64,000 bases of DNA from Neisseria canis (GCF_900636765.1 NZ_LR134313.1:620001-684000); one strand, 5' to 3'. Shown: positions 16,612 through 24,968, counted from the stretch's first letter. The notes: generated by a model not told the origin, from the letters alone. Made by a program: numbers and translations.

Positions 16612-19362
16612 TTACCCCTTAAGTAGCGCTTGCCAGGCGGCGATGCCCTGCATATCGAAGTCGTCGCCGGTGAGGTCATCCATCATCTGCGCGAGTGCGG
16701 CGGCGCTTTGGCGGCGGCGTGCGTGGATGTCTTGGTAGGTGTCGGCGTATTTGGCGCACAGGGCGGTGAGTTTTTGGCTGAAATCGGCGAGCATGGTTTC
16801 AGGCAGCGCGAGCATGGCTTGGTTTAGGGGAGTGAACCATTTTTGCCGCAGCAAATCGAGTGCTTCTTCGTCGCTCAACTTTTCCATTGCCGCTTTGGTG
16901 TCGCTGTGCAGCTTGGCGGCGGCGGTTTTGATTTCGCTTTTTAGGGTTTTTTCTTCGTCTAATAATTCTTGTACTTTTAATAATTTACTTTCTAAGCTGT
17001 CTTCGGCAAATTTATAATCGCTACGCAATACGTTCAAATATGCATTGATTTTTGCCTTAGCATAAGTACCGTCTTTTGATGCTTCAATATTTTCCCAATG
17101 TACAGCCGTATTATTTTGAATAAAGGCTAATTTTTCAGGCTTTTTGGCTTTGTTTTCCAATAACTCCAGATAACTTTCTAAGGCTTGGGTTTCTTCGGTA
17201 GTAATACTTGCATAAATCATTTTGAAATAGGCAGTGATTTCTTTGGCAACAAAAGCGTCATTATTATCATTGACATACGCTCCGCTTTTTTCTTCTTCGC
17301 TTAAATTTTCCAAAATGCTTTGCATGTCGCCGTCGATTTCAGTAAGCCGGTTTTCCTGGGCTTTCAAGCGGGCAAGCGCATCCGGCAGTTTAACCTGCTG
17401 CACCAGTTCAAAGGGCAGGATATGCCCCACCCAGCCGTCCTGCACTTCGACTTCTTTCTTGGTTTTGCTGTCTTTTTTCAGCACCATAAAGGGATCAACC
17501 TGCTTGATGGCTTGCATGCCTTCGCTTTGGATCATTTCCAAATCGGCGGCAATGCCGGCGGCGTCGGCACGCCACAGGTCGTCGAGTTTCTGGTAGGCGG
17601 TGTAGAAGTCGATGAGCGGGGTGGCGGCAAGTTTTTCGCGGATGAGTTCGGCAAGGGTTTGTCGGGTTTGGGCGATGCCCAGCGTTGCCATCGGCTTGAT
17701 AAGCAGTTCTTCCAAACAAGCGGTGAGATTGTCGAAGTTTTTTGCAAAGGCCGTCTGAAACGCGGCCACGCTGTCGTGACTTTGGATGGCAGTTTTGAGG
17801 TTGTCGGTTTTGGGTTGCACATAAGGCGTGCCGTTGTCGGTAAACAGAGCGTTTTGCAGGCCGTCGAAGGCTTGCCAGTAGTCGGCAAACTGCGCCAGCT
17901 CGGTTTTGGGGATGCCGCCGTGCATGATGGCGAAGATGTCCCATGTTTCGGCGGTTTCAGCGGCATCGACGTAGCGGGGGATGTTGAGGTTGTAGCCGTT
18001 GTCCATGATTTCGGCTTTGGGTACGCGGCGGGAGAATTTGGGGATTTCGCGGCGGTGGGTGACGCAATCGACAATGCGCTTGATGTCGCTTGCCTGCAAG
18101 TGGTTGTTTTTGCCTTTTTTGATAAAGTGCTTGGAGGCATCAATCATCAGCACGTCGTCGCGGTTGCGCTCTTGCCGTAAGACGATGATGATGGTGGGGA
18201 TGCCGGTGCCGAAAAAGATGTTGGCGGGCAGGCCGATAATGGCGTCGATATGGTTGTATTCAATCAGGTTTTTGCGGATTTTCTCTTCTTCGCCGCCGCG
18301 AAACAACACGCCGTGCGGCAAGACGATGGTCATGATGCCGGCGGGTTTCAAGTGATACAGGTCGTGCAGCAAAAAGGCGAAGTCGGCTTTGGTTTGCGGG
18401 GCAAGGCCGAAGCGGCGGTAGCGCGGGTCGCTTTCTTTGTCTTTGGGGTTCCACGGTTGGGAATACGGCGGGTTGGAAACGACGGCGTCGAGATAGAGCG
18501 GCTCGCCTTCGAGCGGCCAGTCGTCTTCCAGGGTGTCGGCGTTGCGCACGAAGATTTTGTCTTGAGAAATGCCGCGCATCACCAAATTCATGCGGGTGAG
18601 GTTGTAGGTGTTTTCTTTGAGTTCTTGGGCGTAATATTTGATGCTGTCGGGGCTTTTTAAGTGCTTGGCAACGCTGTGGCCGATGTTGATGAGCAACGAG
18701 CCCGAGCCGCTGGTGGGGTCGTAAATGCTGATTTCCTCGCGGTCTTTCAAGTGGTCGGCAACGATTTCCGACATCAGCAGCGATACTTCGTGCGGGGTGT
18801 AAAACTCGCCCGCTTTTTTGCCGGCATTGGCGGCGAACATGCCGATCAGGTATTCGTAGATAAAACCCAACACGTCGTAACCCTGTCTGCCGTCCATAGG
18901 AATGTCTTTAATCAGCTCGAACAGGTCTTTGACGGCGGTGGTTTGGCTCGCGGCGGTATCGCCCAACTTACTCAGACCCGATTCCAGGGTTTTGAAAATA
19001 CCGTCGAATACGGCGGTGTATTGGGGATGGATGTTACGCCCGAACGCGCTCATGGCAGTGCGGACGTTGGCAATATTGAAATCCGAACCTTGTTCAAGCC
19101 AAGTGGAAAACAGATGCTCGTGGGCAATGAAATAGCCGATGTTTTCTTTGATGAAATCGGTAAATTCGCCGTCTTCGGTGAGTTCAGCGGCAAAGTCGGC
19201 TTTGGGCAGCCCTTGGCTGATGACGAATTTTTCCAGCTTGTCGCACAGGAATTTGTAGAAGATAAAACCGAGAATGTAGTCTTTGTATTCGTTCGCTTCG
19301 ATTTTGGAGCGCATTTTGTTTGCCGACTGCCAGATTTTGGCGGCAAGTTGCTGTTTGTTCAT
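16612..19362 (-). CDS. hsdM: Type I restriction-modification methyltransferase subunit, extended form
   Basis: 916 aa from the ATG at 19362 (MNKQQLAAKIWQSANKMR); upstream in-frame codons run through a Correia element and are rejected. N-terminal HsdM helical domain, then an N6-adenine methylase with SAM motif DPTSGSGSLL near residue 215 and catalytic NPPY near residue 297. After the methylase comes a C-terminal extension of about 400 residues, rich in Lys/Glu and probably coiled coil. Classical type IA-C HsdM is about 490-530 aa, so this belongs to the long subfamily. It methylates host DNA with HsdS. An in-frame AG-DUS lies near 17748. Confidence 0.93.
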   Translation of the reverse strand: MNKQQLAAKIWQSANKMRSKIEANEYKDYILGFIFYKFLCDKLEKFVISQGLPKADFAAELTEDGEFTDFIKENIGYFIAHEHLFSTWLEQGSDFNIANVRTAMSAFGRNIHPQYTAVFDGIFKTLESGLSKLGDTAASQTTAVKDLFELIKDIPMDGRQGYDVLGFIYEYLIGMFAANAGKKAGEFYTPHEVSLLMSEIVADHLKDREEISIYDPTSGSGSLLINIGHSVAKHLKSPDSIKYYAQELKENTYNLTRMNLVMRGISQDKIFVRNADTLEDDWPLEGEPLYLDAVVSNPPYSQPWNPKDKESDPRYRRFGLAPQTKADFAFLLHDLYHLKPAGIMTIVLPHGVLFRGGEEEKIRKNLIEYNHIDAIIGLPANIFFGTGIPTIIIVLRQERNRDDVLMIDASKHFIKKGKNNHLQASDIKRIVDCVTHRREIPKFSRRVPKAEIMDNGYNLNIPRYVDAAETAETWDIFAIMHGGIPKTELAQFADYWQAFDGLQNALFTDNGTPYVQPKTDNLKTAIQSHDSVAAFQTAFAKNFDNLTACLEELLIKPMATLGIAQTRQTLAELIREKLAATPLIDFYTAYQKLDDLWRADAAGIAADLEMIQSEGMQAIKQVDPFMVLKKDSKTKKEVEVQDGWVGHILPFELVQQVKLPDALARLKAQENRLTEIDGDMQSILENLSEEEKSGAYVNDNNDAFVAKEITAYFKMIYASITTEETQALESYLELLENKAKKPEKLAFIQNNTAVHWENIEASKDGTYAKAKINAYLNVLRSDYKFAEDSLESKLLKVQELLDEEKTLKSEIKTAAAKLHSDTKAAMEKLSDEEALDLLRQKWFTPLNQAMLALPETMLADFSQKLTALCAKYADTYQDIHARRRQSAAALAQMMDDLTGDDFDMQGIAAWQALLKG

Positions 19363-19400
19363 GGATTGGCCTGTGTTGGGGATTTTGAATCGTGAAAATG

Positions 19401-19513
19401 TAGAGTCATTTAAAATAAGAACGATACGGCGTTGGCTGCGCCTTGCCGTACGTACTACTTGTACTGTCTGCGGCCTGCCGCCCTGTCTCGTTCTTATTTT
19501 AAATGACTCTATA
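19401..19513. mobile_element. Correia-type miniature element (CREE) 4 with long perfect ends
   Basis: A 113-bp element whose 24-base ends (TAGAGTCATTTAAAATAAGA... on the left) are perfect inverted repeats. The core (GATACGGCGTTGGCTGCG, GTACTGTCTGCGGCC) is Correia-like. The ends differ from copies 1-3 and 5, so this is a separate subfamily. It lies 38 bp upstream of hsdM and could affect its transcription. Confidence 0.8.
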
Positions 19514-19573
19514 GAGTGGTGTTTATTATAGCAATTTTTGTTAAGAAATGTATGGGGAATGGCGGGCGGTTGC

Positions 19574-19621
19574 AAAAGGCCGTCTGAAAATCTTTATTAA
19601 AGGTTTTTCAGACGGCTTTTT
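19574..19621. terminator. AG-DUS inverted-repeat hairpin
   Basis: AAAAGGCCGTCTGAAAA and TTTTTCAGACGGCTTTTT with a loop of about 12 bases and a T run on the plus strand. It lies upstream of hsdM, beyond the Correia element. Confidence 0.65.
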
Positions 19622-19643
19622 GTTTTGCAAGCGGTAGGATTTG

Positions 19644-19841
19644 ATGGACATTTTGCCGATTTTCGGCATAATCGTATCGCTTGCATGGAGGCTGTTCAAA
19701 TGTGCCGGCCGATTGGCTATGCCGTCTGAAAACGGTGCACCCGCACTCAAAGGCACCGCCAAACGCTTCTGCGAAGGTTGCAACCGGTTCGGCCGCGAGC
19801 CGAAAACCGTATTGGATTTTTTTGCCAAATATATGAAGTAA
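19644..19841 (+). CDS. Possible small single-TM protein
   Basis: 65 aa. A hydrophobic start (MDILPIFGIIVSLAWRLFK) is followed by a short basic domain with CEGC and ending DFFAKYMK. GGTAGGA upstream is a weak binding site. An ATGCCGTCTGAA DUS is in frame and encodes MPSEN. No family recognised; it may be a chance frame. Confidence 0.35.
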   Translation: MDILPIFGIIVSLAWRLFKCAGRLAMPSENGAPALKGTAKRFCEGCNRFGREPKTVLDFFAKYMK

Positions 19842-19933
19842 TTACAGGTTCTGCCTAAACCCCAAAACATTGGTTTTGCGGAAAGGCCGTCTGAAATCGT
19901 ATACCCGTTTGAACGACAAGAAAGTGATACACA

Positions 19934-21076
19934 ATGAACCCCAAATACACCCCGCTTTTCCAACCTTACACCCTCAACAACGGCACGGTCATTAAAAACC
20001 GCTTGGCCGTTGCGCCGATGACGCATTGGGCTTCTCTGCCCGACGGCAACATCAGCCCGGAGGAACGCCTGTTTTTGAGCAACCGCTTCAAAGGTTTCGG
20101 CCTGTTTATTTCCGCCGCCACGCTGGTGTCGCCCGAAGGCAAAGCCTTTGCCGGACAGCCTGAAGCCGTCGGCACCGAACATTTGCCGAGCTTGAAAGAA
20201 GTGGCGCAGATTGCACACGAACAAGGCGCGAAAGCGGTTTTGCAGCTTCATCACGGCGGTATTCAAGCCTCTGCCGATTTACTGAACGGTGCCGACAAAA
20301 TAGCACCGTCGGATGACGAAGCCAGCGGTTCGCGCGCGCTCACCGAACCGGAAATCCGCGCCCTGATCGATGCCTTTGCCCGCGCCGCCGAGTTGGCACT
20401 CGAAGCAGGCTTCGACGGTGTGGAAATCCACGGAGCAAACGGCTATCTGATTCAGCAGTTCGTTTCCGCCCAAAGCAACCGCCGTTCAGACGAATGGGGC
20501 GGCAGCTTGGCAAACCGCCTGCGCTTCCCGCTGGCCGTCGTCGAAGCCGTCGATGCCGTGCGCCGCAAACACAACCGTCCCGATTTTATCGTCGGCTACC
20601 GTTTTTCACCCGAAGAAGGGGGCGACAACGGCCTGACCATGCAGGATACTTTCGCGCTGATTGATGCGTTGGTGCAAAAACCGCTGCAATATCTGCACGT
20701 TTCGCTTTGGGATTTCTACAAAAAAGCCCGCCGCGGTGCTGATACAAATTTGACGCGCATCGAGCAGATACACCAACGCATCGGCGGCAAACTGCCCCTG
20801 ATCGGCGTAGGCAACCTGTTTACCGCCGAGCAGATTTTGGCGGCCTACCAAACCGGCTGGGCGGAATTTATCGCATTGGGTAAAACCGTTTTGCTCAATC
20901 CCGATTTGGCCGAACTGATTGAAAACGGCCGCGAAGCCGAAATCGTGAGCGAACTCGATCCCGATAAAGCCGACCGCTACCGCATCCCCGAAAGATTGTG
21001 GCAGCAGTGCCAAATGGGGTTGGCATACCTGCCGCCGCTTAAAGGCCGCGCCGATTGGCAGCCGGTAGATATTTGA
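19934..21076 (+). CDS. Old-yellow-enzyme family NADH:flavin oxidoreductase
   Basis: 380 aa. The N-terminus (YTPLFQPYTLNNGTVIKNRLAVAPMTHW) is the FMN-binding start of the OYE TIM barrel. Other family marks are LHHGG near residue 108, GVEIHGANGYLIQQF near 165 with the substrate-binding His/Asn pair, and SNRRSDEWGGSLANRLRF. It reduces activated alkenes or similar substrates with NAD(P)H. It seems monocistronic, with an AG-DUS upstream (19883) and a palindromic repeat after the stop. Physiological substrate unknown. Confidence 0.9.
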   Translation: MNPKYTPLFQPYTLNNGTVIKNRLAVAPMTHWASLPDGNISPEERLFLSNRFKGFGLFISAATLVSPEGKAFAGQPEAVGTEHLPSLKEVAQIAHEQGAKAVLQLHHGGIQASADLLNGADKIAPSDDEASGSRALTEPEIRALIDAFARAAELALEAGFDGVEIHGANGYLIQQFVSAQSNRRSDEWGGSLANRLRFPLAVVEAVDAVRRKHNRPDFIVGYRFSPEEGGDNGLTMQDTFALIDALVQKPLQYLHVSLWDFYKKARRGADTNLTRIEQIHQRIGGKLPLIGVGNLFTAEQILAAYQTGWAEFIALGKTVLLNPDLAELIENGREAEIVSELDPDKADRYRIPERLWQQCQMGLAYLPPLKGRADWQPVDI

Positions 21077-21095
21077 TTAGATAGGCTTTCATGTG

Positions 21096-21121
21096 CAGGG
21101 CGGGCAAGAATGCCCGCCCTG
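21096..21121. repeat. GGGCGGGCA palindromic repeat
   Basis: CAGGGCGGGCA-AGAA-TGCCCGCCCTG, perfect 11-bp arms followed by AGTTTT; likely terminates the plus-strand oxidoreductase. Related sequences occur at 10606, 22054 and (different letters, same design) 25502. Confidence 0.65.
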
Positions 21122-21172
21122 AGTTTTGCTGCATGATTGAATGATGCCGTCTGAAAAATGCCTGTTGGAAAC

Positions 21173-21424
21173 TTACTCTTCGGCTTCGTCGTCTTCAAAA
21201 GGCGGCTTGCCCTGTTCTTTGCGGGTAAGGTAAGTGGCTACCAGCGGAAAGAATGCCGCCAGCACACATGAGCCGCCGATAACCAGCAGAGCGATTGCAC
21301 CAATGGGTTGGTCAAGCAAATCATGCACCCAACCGCCCAAGCCGAACAGCACCATCAGGCCGGGGATAACGGCAGACAGGCCGCAGATTAAGATAATGAT
21401 AGAACCGATATGCATACGGCGCAT
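21173..21424 (-). CDS. Small two-TM inner-membrane protein
   Basis: 83 aa from the ATG at 21424, preceded by GGAAAGGAG. Two hydrophobic segments (residues about 4-24 and 33-57) are separated by GGWVHDLLDQPIG. The acidic C-terminus (PPFEDDEAEE) is cytoplasmic or exposed. No domain recognised. Convergent with the oxidoreductase gene. Confidence 0.7.
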   Translation of the reverse strand: MRRMHIGSIIILICGLSAVIPGLMVLFGLGGWVHDLLDQPIGAIALLVIGGSCVLAAFFPLVATYLTRKEQGKPPFEDDEAEE

Positions 21425-21612
21425 GGCATGCTCCTTTCCGTTGACAGGGTGAAAAAGGAACAAAAGCAATTACGGATAATCTAACACATTGTTTTTTATC
21501 ATACCTATCGGCATTTTTTCTGGAGGCCATCAGAAAAGCAAATCTGTAGACATTTGTGAATGCGGATATTGGTAGAGTGGCATACTTACCTGTAACGATA
21601 TTGGGAGTCTAT

Positions 21613-22098
21613 ATGTTCAGCCATATTACTGTCGGTACCAATAATCTCTCACGCTCGGCGGCGTTTTACGACGCTCTATTGCTGCCACTAGGCATGCGAC
21701 GTAGGCATGAAAAACCGGACGGTGGCCCTGATGCTGCATGTTACGGATTACCGGGTCAAATGCTGCCGATTTTTTATGTACACGAAACCTTTAACCGTCT
21801 GCCTGCTACAGCAGGAAATGGAAGTATGGTGGCTTTTCTTGCATCTAGTGCAGCATTAGTGGATGTCGCATACACCGCAGGCTTAAATGCCGGAGGAACC
21901 GATGAAGGCGCGCCGGGTGAGCGGCCTCATTACGGTAAAGGCTACTACGGTGCTTATTTGCGCGATCCGGACGGCAATAAAGTGCATATTGTCTTCAGAG
22001 GCGATTTTTGTTGGTCGGCAAGACGAAGTGATGCCTGTCTGAAAATAACCATGCGTAGGACGGGCGCCGCTGCCCGCCATTTTGGCTTGCATGTGTGA
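21613..22098 (+). CDS. VOC/glyoxalase-fold protein with repeat-derived C-terminus
   Basis: 161 aa from the ATG at 21613, with TTGGGAG upstream. MFSHITVGTNNLSRSAAFYDALLLPLG is the first beta-alpha-beta unit of the vicinal-oxygen-chelate fold, and HYGKGYYGAYLRDPDGNKVHIVF the last metal-binding motif (family Glu replaced by His-region variant). The expected end is near residue 138. Beyond it, the last 25 or so residues are encoded by a wadDUS (encoding DACLKI) and a GTAGGACGGGCG repeat. The original stop codon was probably lost. The enzyme activity cannot be assigned. Confidence 0.8.
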   Translation: MFSHITVGTNNLSRSAAFYDALLLPLGMRRRHEKPDGGPDAACYGLPGQMLPIFYVHETFNRLPATAGNGSMVAFLASSAALVDVAYTAGLNAGGTDEGAPGERPHYGKGYYGAYLRDPDGNKVHIVFRGDFCWSARRSDACLKITMRRTGAAARHFGLHV

Positions 22099-22145
22099 AT
22101 CATACGGCGGGCATGATGCGGCGCGGATTTGCGATTATTCGGATG

Positions 22146-22175
22146 AGGCCGTCTGAAAAACGATGCCTGTCTGAA
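22146..22175 (+). repeat. Two-dialect DUS pair
   Basis: AGGCCGTCTGAA at 22146-22157 and ATGCCTGTCTGAA at 22163-22175, same orientation, 5 bases apart, in the 199-bp gap between convergent genes. Confidence 0.8.
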
Positions 22176-22297
22176 AACCTCAATCGTTGGTTGTGTCTTC
22201 TTCAAGTTCGTTATGCGGTATTTCATTCCAATATGCGTGTGAGCGTGTTTCACATAAGCTCGCAAGTAAGTTTGGAAACAGCCTGAATGCTCGTTGT

Positions 22298-22774
22298 TTA
22301 GATGTAAAAATAATTTGATAACAACCATCCTCCTAAATATAGGCCGATGCCGAAAGATGTATGTGCAAGCAGACTATTGCGGCGCACGATATTCGGCTTA
22401 GGTGTTTTTGCCCCCGCAATGCCGAAACCGAAAGCAGGCTGCATCAGGAAAAAAGGTATGAACACTGTTATCCATCCCATCAGCAAGGATGGTAATAACG
22501 CAGGCGGATGGCTGAAATGGAGCAATATAGCTGCAAAAATCACACCGATAAGATAATGCATCACCCAGCCAACGATGCGCTCACCTGCAAGCGGTTGCGT
22601 TTGCATAATTGTGTGATGATAAAACCGCCCTTGCCGTATACTTAACAGCCAACGTCCCAACAATCGGTAATCCAAAGGCATAATGCCAAACAAATGTTTT
22701 TGCACAAAAGCCCAAATATCCATAAAGGTGGTGGCTAACAGGCCAAGTGCAATGATATAAATTATTTGATTCAT
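22298..22774 (-). CDS. DUF2938 membrane protein
   Basis: 158 aa with four predicted membrane segments: IIYIIALGLLATTFMDIWAF, a middle pair around residues 70-115, and a C-terminal GIGLYLGGWLLSNYF. The pattern (FMDIWAF...LGRWLL near residue 40, GWVMHYLIG, PAFGFGIAGAKTP) matches DUF2938, of unknown function. It is divergent from a MerR regulator 107 bp away and is probably its target. DNA here is richer in A+T than its neighbours. Confidence 0.8.
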   Translation of the reverse strand: MNQIIYIIALGLLATTFMDIWAFVQKHLFGIMPLDYRLLGRWLLSIRQGRFYHHTIMQTQPLAGERIVGWVMHYLIGVIFAAILLHFSHPPALLPSLLMGWITVFIPFFLMQPAFGFGIAGAKTPKPNIVRRNSLLAHTSFGIGLYLGGWLLSNYFYI

Positions 22775-22862
22775 AAATATTGTCCTTTCCTATCAAAAAT
22801 TAAGAGCTTCTATTTTGTGATTTGTTTAGATAGAACCACGGACATGATAATGATTCAAGCTG

Positions 22863-22876
22863 ACTTGAGGTCAAGT
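22863..22876. promoter_or_regulatory. Candidate MerR-family operator
   Basis: ACTTGAGGTCAAGT: 6-bp arms with a 2-bp centre, overlapping the ribosome-binding region 5 bases before the MerR gene start. SoxR-type sites also use a CTTGA/TCAAG core. Autoregulation inferred. Confidence 0.4.
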
Positions 22877-22881
22877 GCCAT

Positions 22882-23292
22882 ATGAAGATGCTGGATATTA
22901 GCAAAGTATCGACGCAAGCAGGCGTTCCGCCATCTACGTTACGCTATTATGAAGAATTGGGGTTGATTCAATCTGTTGCCCGTCACGGCTTACGGAGGCA
23001 ATTTGAAGAATCTGTATTGCTGAAACTCTCCCTTATTGCGCTCGGTAAGGCTGCCGGTTTTTCATTAACAGACATCGCTGATATGTTCAGTGAAATGTTC
23101 AATGAAGGTTGTTTACAGATTCCCCGTGATAAATTGCGTGCCAAAGCTGATGCGCTAGGACAACAAATCTGCCATTTGCAAAAGCTGCAACAAGCCATAC
23201 TGCATGTGGCAGATTGCCCCGCCCCCTCACATCTGGAATGCCCGAATTTTCAAAAGCTTTTGCGTGACGCGGGTAAGAATAAACCGAGTTAA
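22882..23292 (+). CDS. MerR family transcriptional regulator
   Basis: 136 aa. The winged HTH is at the N-terminus: MLDISKVSTQAGVPPSTLRYYEELGLIQSVARHGLRRQFEESV. A dimerisation coiled coil covers residues about 85-115, and two cysteines lie in CPAPSHLECPNF near residue 118. The two Cys could bind a metal or sense oxidants, but no canonical SoxR cluster (four Cys) is present. Divergent from the DUF2938 gene, which it probably controls. Confidence 0.88.
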   Translation: MKMLDISKVSTQAGVPPSTLRYYEELGLIQSVARHGLRRQFEESVLLKLSLIALGKAAGFSLTDIADMFSEMFNEGCLQIPRDKLRAKADALGQQICHLQKLQQAILHVADCPAPSHLECPNFQKLLRDAGKNKPS

Positions 23293-23321
23293 CTACACAT
23301 AAAACAACCTATTGAAGCATC

Positions 23322-23444
23322 ATGAAAAAATAATCAAAAATAGCAATAGGGATATTTATCGTTTGTTGGTTTATTTGGTTTACGGGTAATTCACTTAAAC
23401 CCAAACTACGGATTGGTAAAAAATTAAAGTGCCTGTCTGAATAA
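23322..23444 (+). pseudogene. Short hydrophobic reading frame broken at codon 4
   Basis: An ATG at 23322 is followed by AAA AAA and a TAA at 23331. Past the stop the same frame runs 36 codons as SKIAIGIFIVCWFIWFTGNSL and a basic tail, ending at 23444 inside a wadDUS. It looks like a decayed small membrane protein or signal-anchor gene. An A-run slippage could restore a frame. It may also be chance. Confidence 0.3.
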
Positions 23445-23457
23445 TAGGAAGATGCCG

Positions 23458-24303
23458 ATGACCTCGACCCAACACACTTTCAATCGCGCAGTTTACCGGC
23501 CCGTGTTTTTCTTCACATGGTCGCTGCTGCTGCCGTGGGCGTTGTGGTTTGCAGCGGCTTATCGCAGCCATATGCCCGACGGAGGGCACAATGGTCTGCT
23601 CACGGCCTTGCTGTTGGCGGGTTTGTTCGCACCGGTGTGTTTGGCGGCAGGTTTGTTGTGGCGTCAGCCTTCTCTGCGGGCAGATGCCTTGTCGCGTTTG
23701 CGTTTTTCCGGCGCGCCCAAACGGTATTTGCTGGCGGCGGTGCTGTTGCCGCCGCTGTCGCTGGTGTTGGCGCAGGGCGTGTCGCTGTTGTTCGGCTATC
23801 CCGCCGAGCAGTTTCACATTTCAGGCAGCCCGTCGTTTACTTCGGCGCTGATTTCGCCGTGGCTGGCTTTGGTGCTCGGAGCGGTGCTGGAAGAGCTGGC
23901 GTGGCACTCCTACGGCACGGACGCGCTGCTGTCGCGCTTCAGCCTGTTTGCCGCGTCGCTGGTTTTTACCGTGTACTGGGCGCTGTGGCATGTGCCGCTG
24001 GGTTTGGTGAAAGGCTATTACCACAGCGAACTGGTGGCACAAGGCTGGCTTTACACCGCCAATTTTGTCGCCAGTATGGTGGCGTTTGTGCTGCTGATGA
24101 ACTGGCTGTATCTGAAAAGCGGGCGCAGCATTGTGGTGGCACTGCTGTTCCATTTGGCCGCCAATCTCGGCAACGAGATATTCCAAACCCACCCCGACAG
24201 CAAAGTGATTCAGACAGGCATTCTGCTGTTGTTGACTGCATGGGTGCTGTGGAAAGAGCGAACTTTGTTTTTCAGACGGCCTAAGTTTAAACAGGCTGGC
24301 TGA
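23458..24303 (+). CDS. CPBP/CAAX-type intramembrane metalloprotease
   Basis: 281 aa from the second ATG (23458), which stands 6 bases after AGGAAG; the first ATG at 23452 touches the binding site. Polytopic, about eight hydrophobic segments. CPBP motif 1 is LEELAWHSYG near residue 144 (usual form EExxxR), motif 2 is ALWHVPLG near 176, and motif 3 is LLFHLAANLGNE near 228. The first-motif Arg is replaced by His, which is uncommon but does not remove the Glu ligands. Bacterial homologues include self-immunity proteins of bacteriocins and Rce1-like proteases. Substrate unknown. Confidence 0.82.
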   Translation: MTSTQHTFNRAVYRPVFFFTWSLLLPWALWFAAAYRSHMPDGGHNGLLTALLLAGLFAPVCLAAGLLWRQPSLRADALSRLRFSGAPKRYLLAAVLLPPLSLVLAQGVSLLFGYPAEQFHISGSPSFTSALISPWLALVLGAVLEELAWHSYGTDALLSRFSLFAASLVFTVYWALWHVPLGLVKGYYHSELVAQGWLYTANFVASMVAFVLLMNWLYLKSGRSIVVALLFHLAANLGNEIFQTHPDSKVIQTGILLLLTAWVLWKERTLFFRRPKFKQAG

Positions 24304-24304
24304 A

Positions 24305-24354
24305 AGGCCGTCTGAAAAACCATGCCTGTATGAAAATACTTTTCAGACAGGCAT
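24305..24354. terminator. AG-DUS plus decayed wadDUS hairpin between convergent genes
   Basis: AG-DUS at 24305 followed by ATGCCTGTATGAA (one base changed from wadDUS) at 24322, pairing with an intact complement at 24341-24354. A bidirectional terminator is likely. Confidence 0.65.
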
Positions 24355-24376
24355 CATTAAAACCAAGCTGTGAAAA

Positions 24377-24883
24377 CTAAAACCAATAAGTCGGATAGCG
24401 TCTACCTTCACCCCAATTGTTATAGAACAAAGCAACCGCTACCAAAATCAGGGAACCTAACAATGTAGGTGTCAATAAAAAATCCCAGCCTACCCCACCC
24501 AACATAACAATCAATGGATTTGAACCGGCAGGAGGATGCGGAACGCGTAAAATAAGCATCAAGGCAATAGCTGTTCCGACCGCAAGCGCCATACTCCACC
24601 AGCCGGAACCGAAAATGCCCATAAGTATCAAACCCGTCAAGGTGGCGACAAAATGCCCGCCTATTACATTTCGAGGCTGTGCAAACGGGCTTTGCGGGTA
24701 GGCAAATACCAATAAACAACTTGCTCCGAAAGAACCTAACACCAAAGGCAACACCAGAGTGTTTCCCAAACCCGCGAAGGCTGCTGTGGCCAAGACGGCG
24801 CCAAGCCAAGCAAACCCAATGGTTTTCCAAGGCAAGCGGGGCGGGCAGTTTTCTGTTGCTTGAAAGCGTGGTTTATCGACCAT
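24377..24883 (-). CDS. HPP family membrane protein
   Basis: 168 aa. The four-segment HPP fold is evident: WKTIGFAWLGAVLATAAFAGLG, LVLPLVLGSFGASCLLVFA with SFGAS, PRNVIGGHFVATLTGLI, and the name-giving VPHPPAGSNPL near residue 115. Some HPP proteins transport nitrite in cyanobacteria and plastids. That role is not established here. Divergent from a TetR gene, with a perfect palindrome between them, so likely repressed by it. Confidence 0.88.
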   Translation of the reverse strand: MVDKPRFQATENCPPRLPWKTIGFAWLGAVLATAAFAGLGNTLVLPLVLGSFGASCLLVFAYPQSPFAQPRNVIGGHFVATLTGLILMGIFGSGWWSMALAVGTAIALMLILRVPHPPAGSNPLIVMLGGVGWDFLLTPTLLGSLILVAVALFYNNWGEGRRYPTYWF

Positions 24884-24933
24884 ATGATTCTCCGTATCAA
24901 TTAAAATTTAAATATACCGACTGGTGTACTAAT

Positions 24934-24953
24934 GATATACCGTTCGGTATATC
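24934..24953. promoter_or_regulatory. Perfect 20-bp palindrome, candidate TetR operator
   Basis: GATATACCGTTCGGTATATC lies between the divergent HPP and TetR genes, 15 bases before the TetR ATG. It is in a position to control both promoters. Confidence 0.7.
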
Positions 24954-24968
24954 GGAACAAGGGTTCAC

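Noticed and set aside
19363..19575. N-terminal extension of hsdM by 71 codons
   Set aside because: The extension reads through the Correia element and has no family similarity. The ATG at 19362 begins the conserved HsdM sequence.
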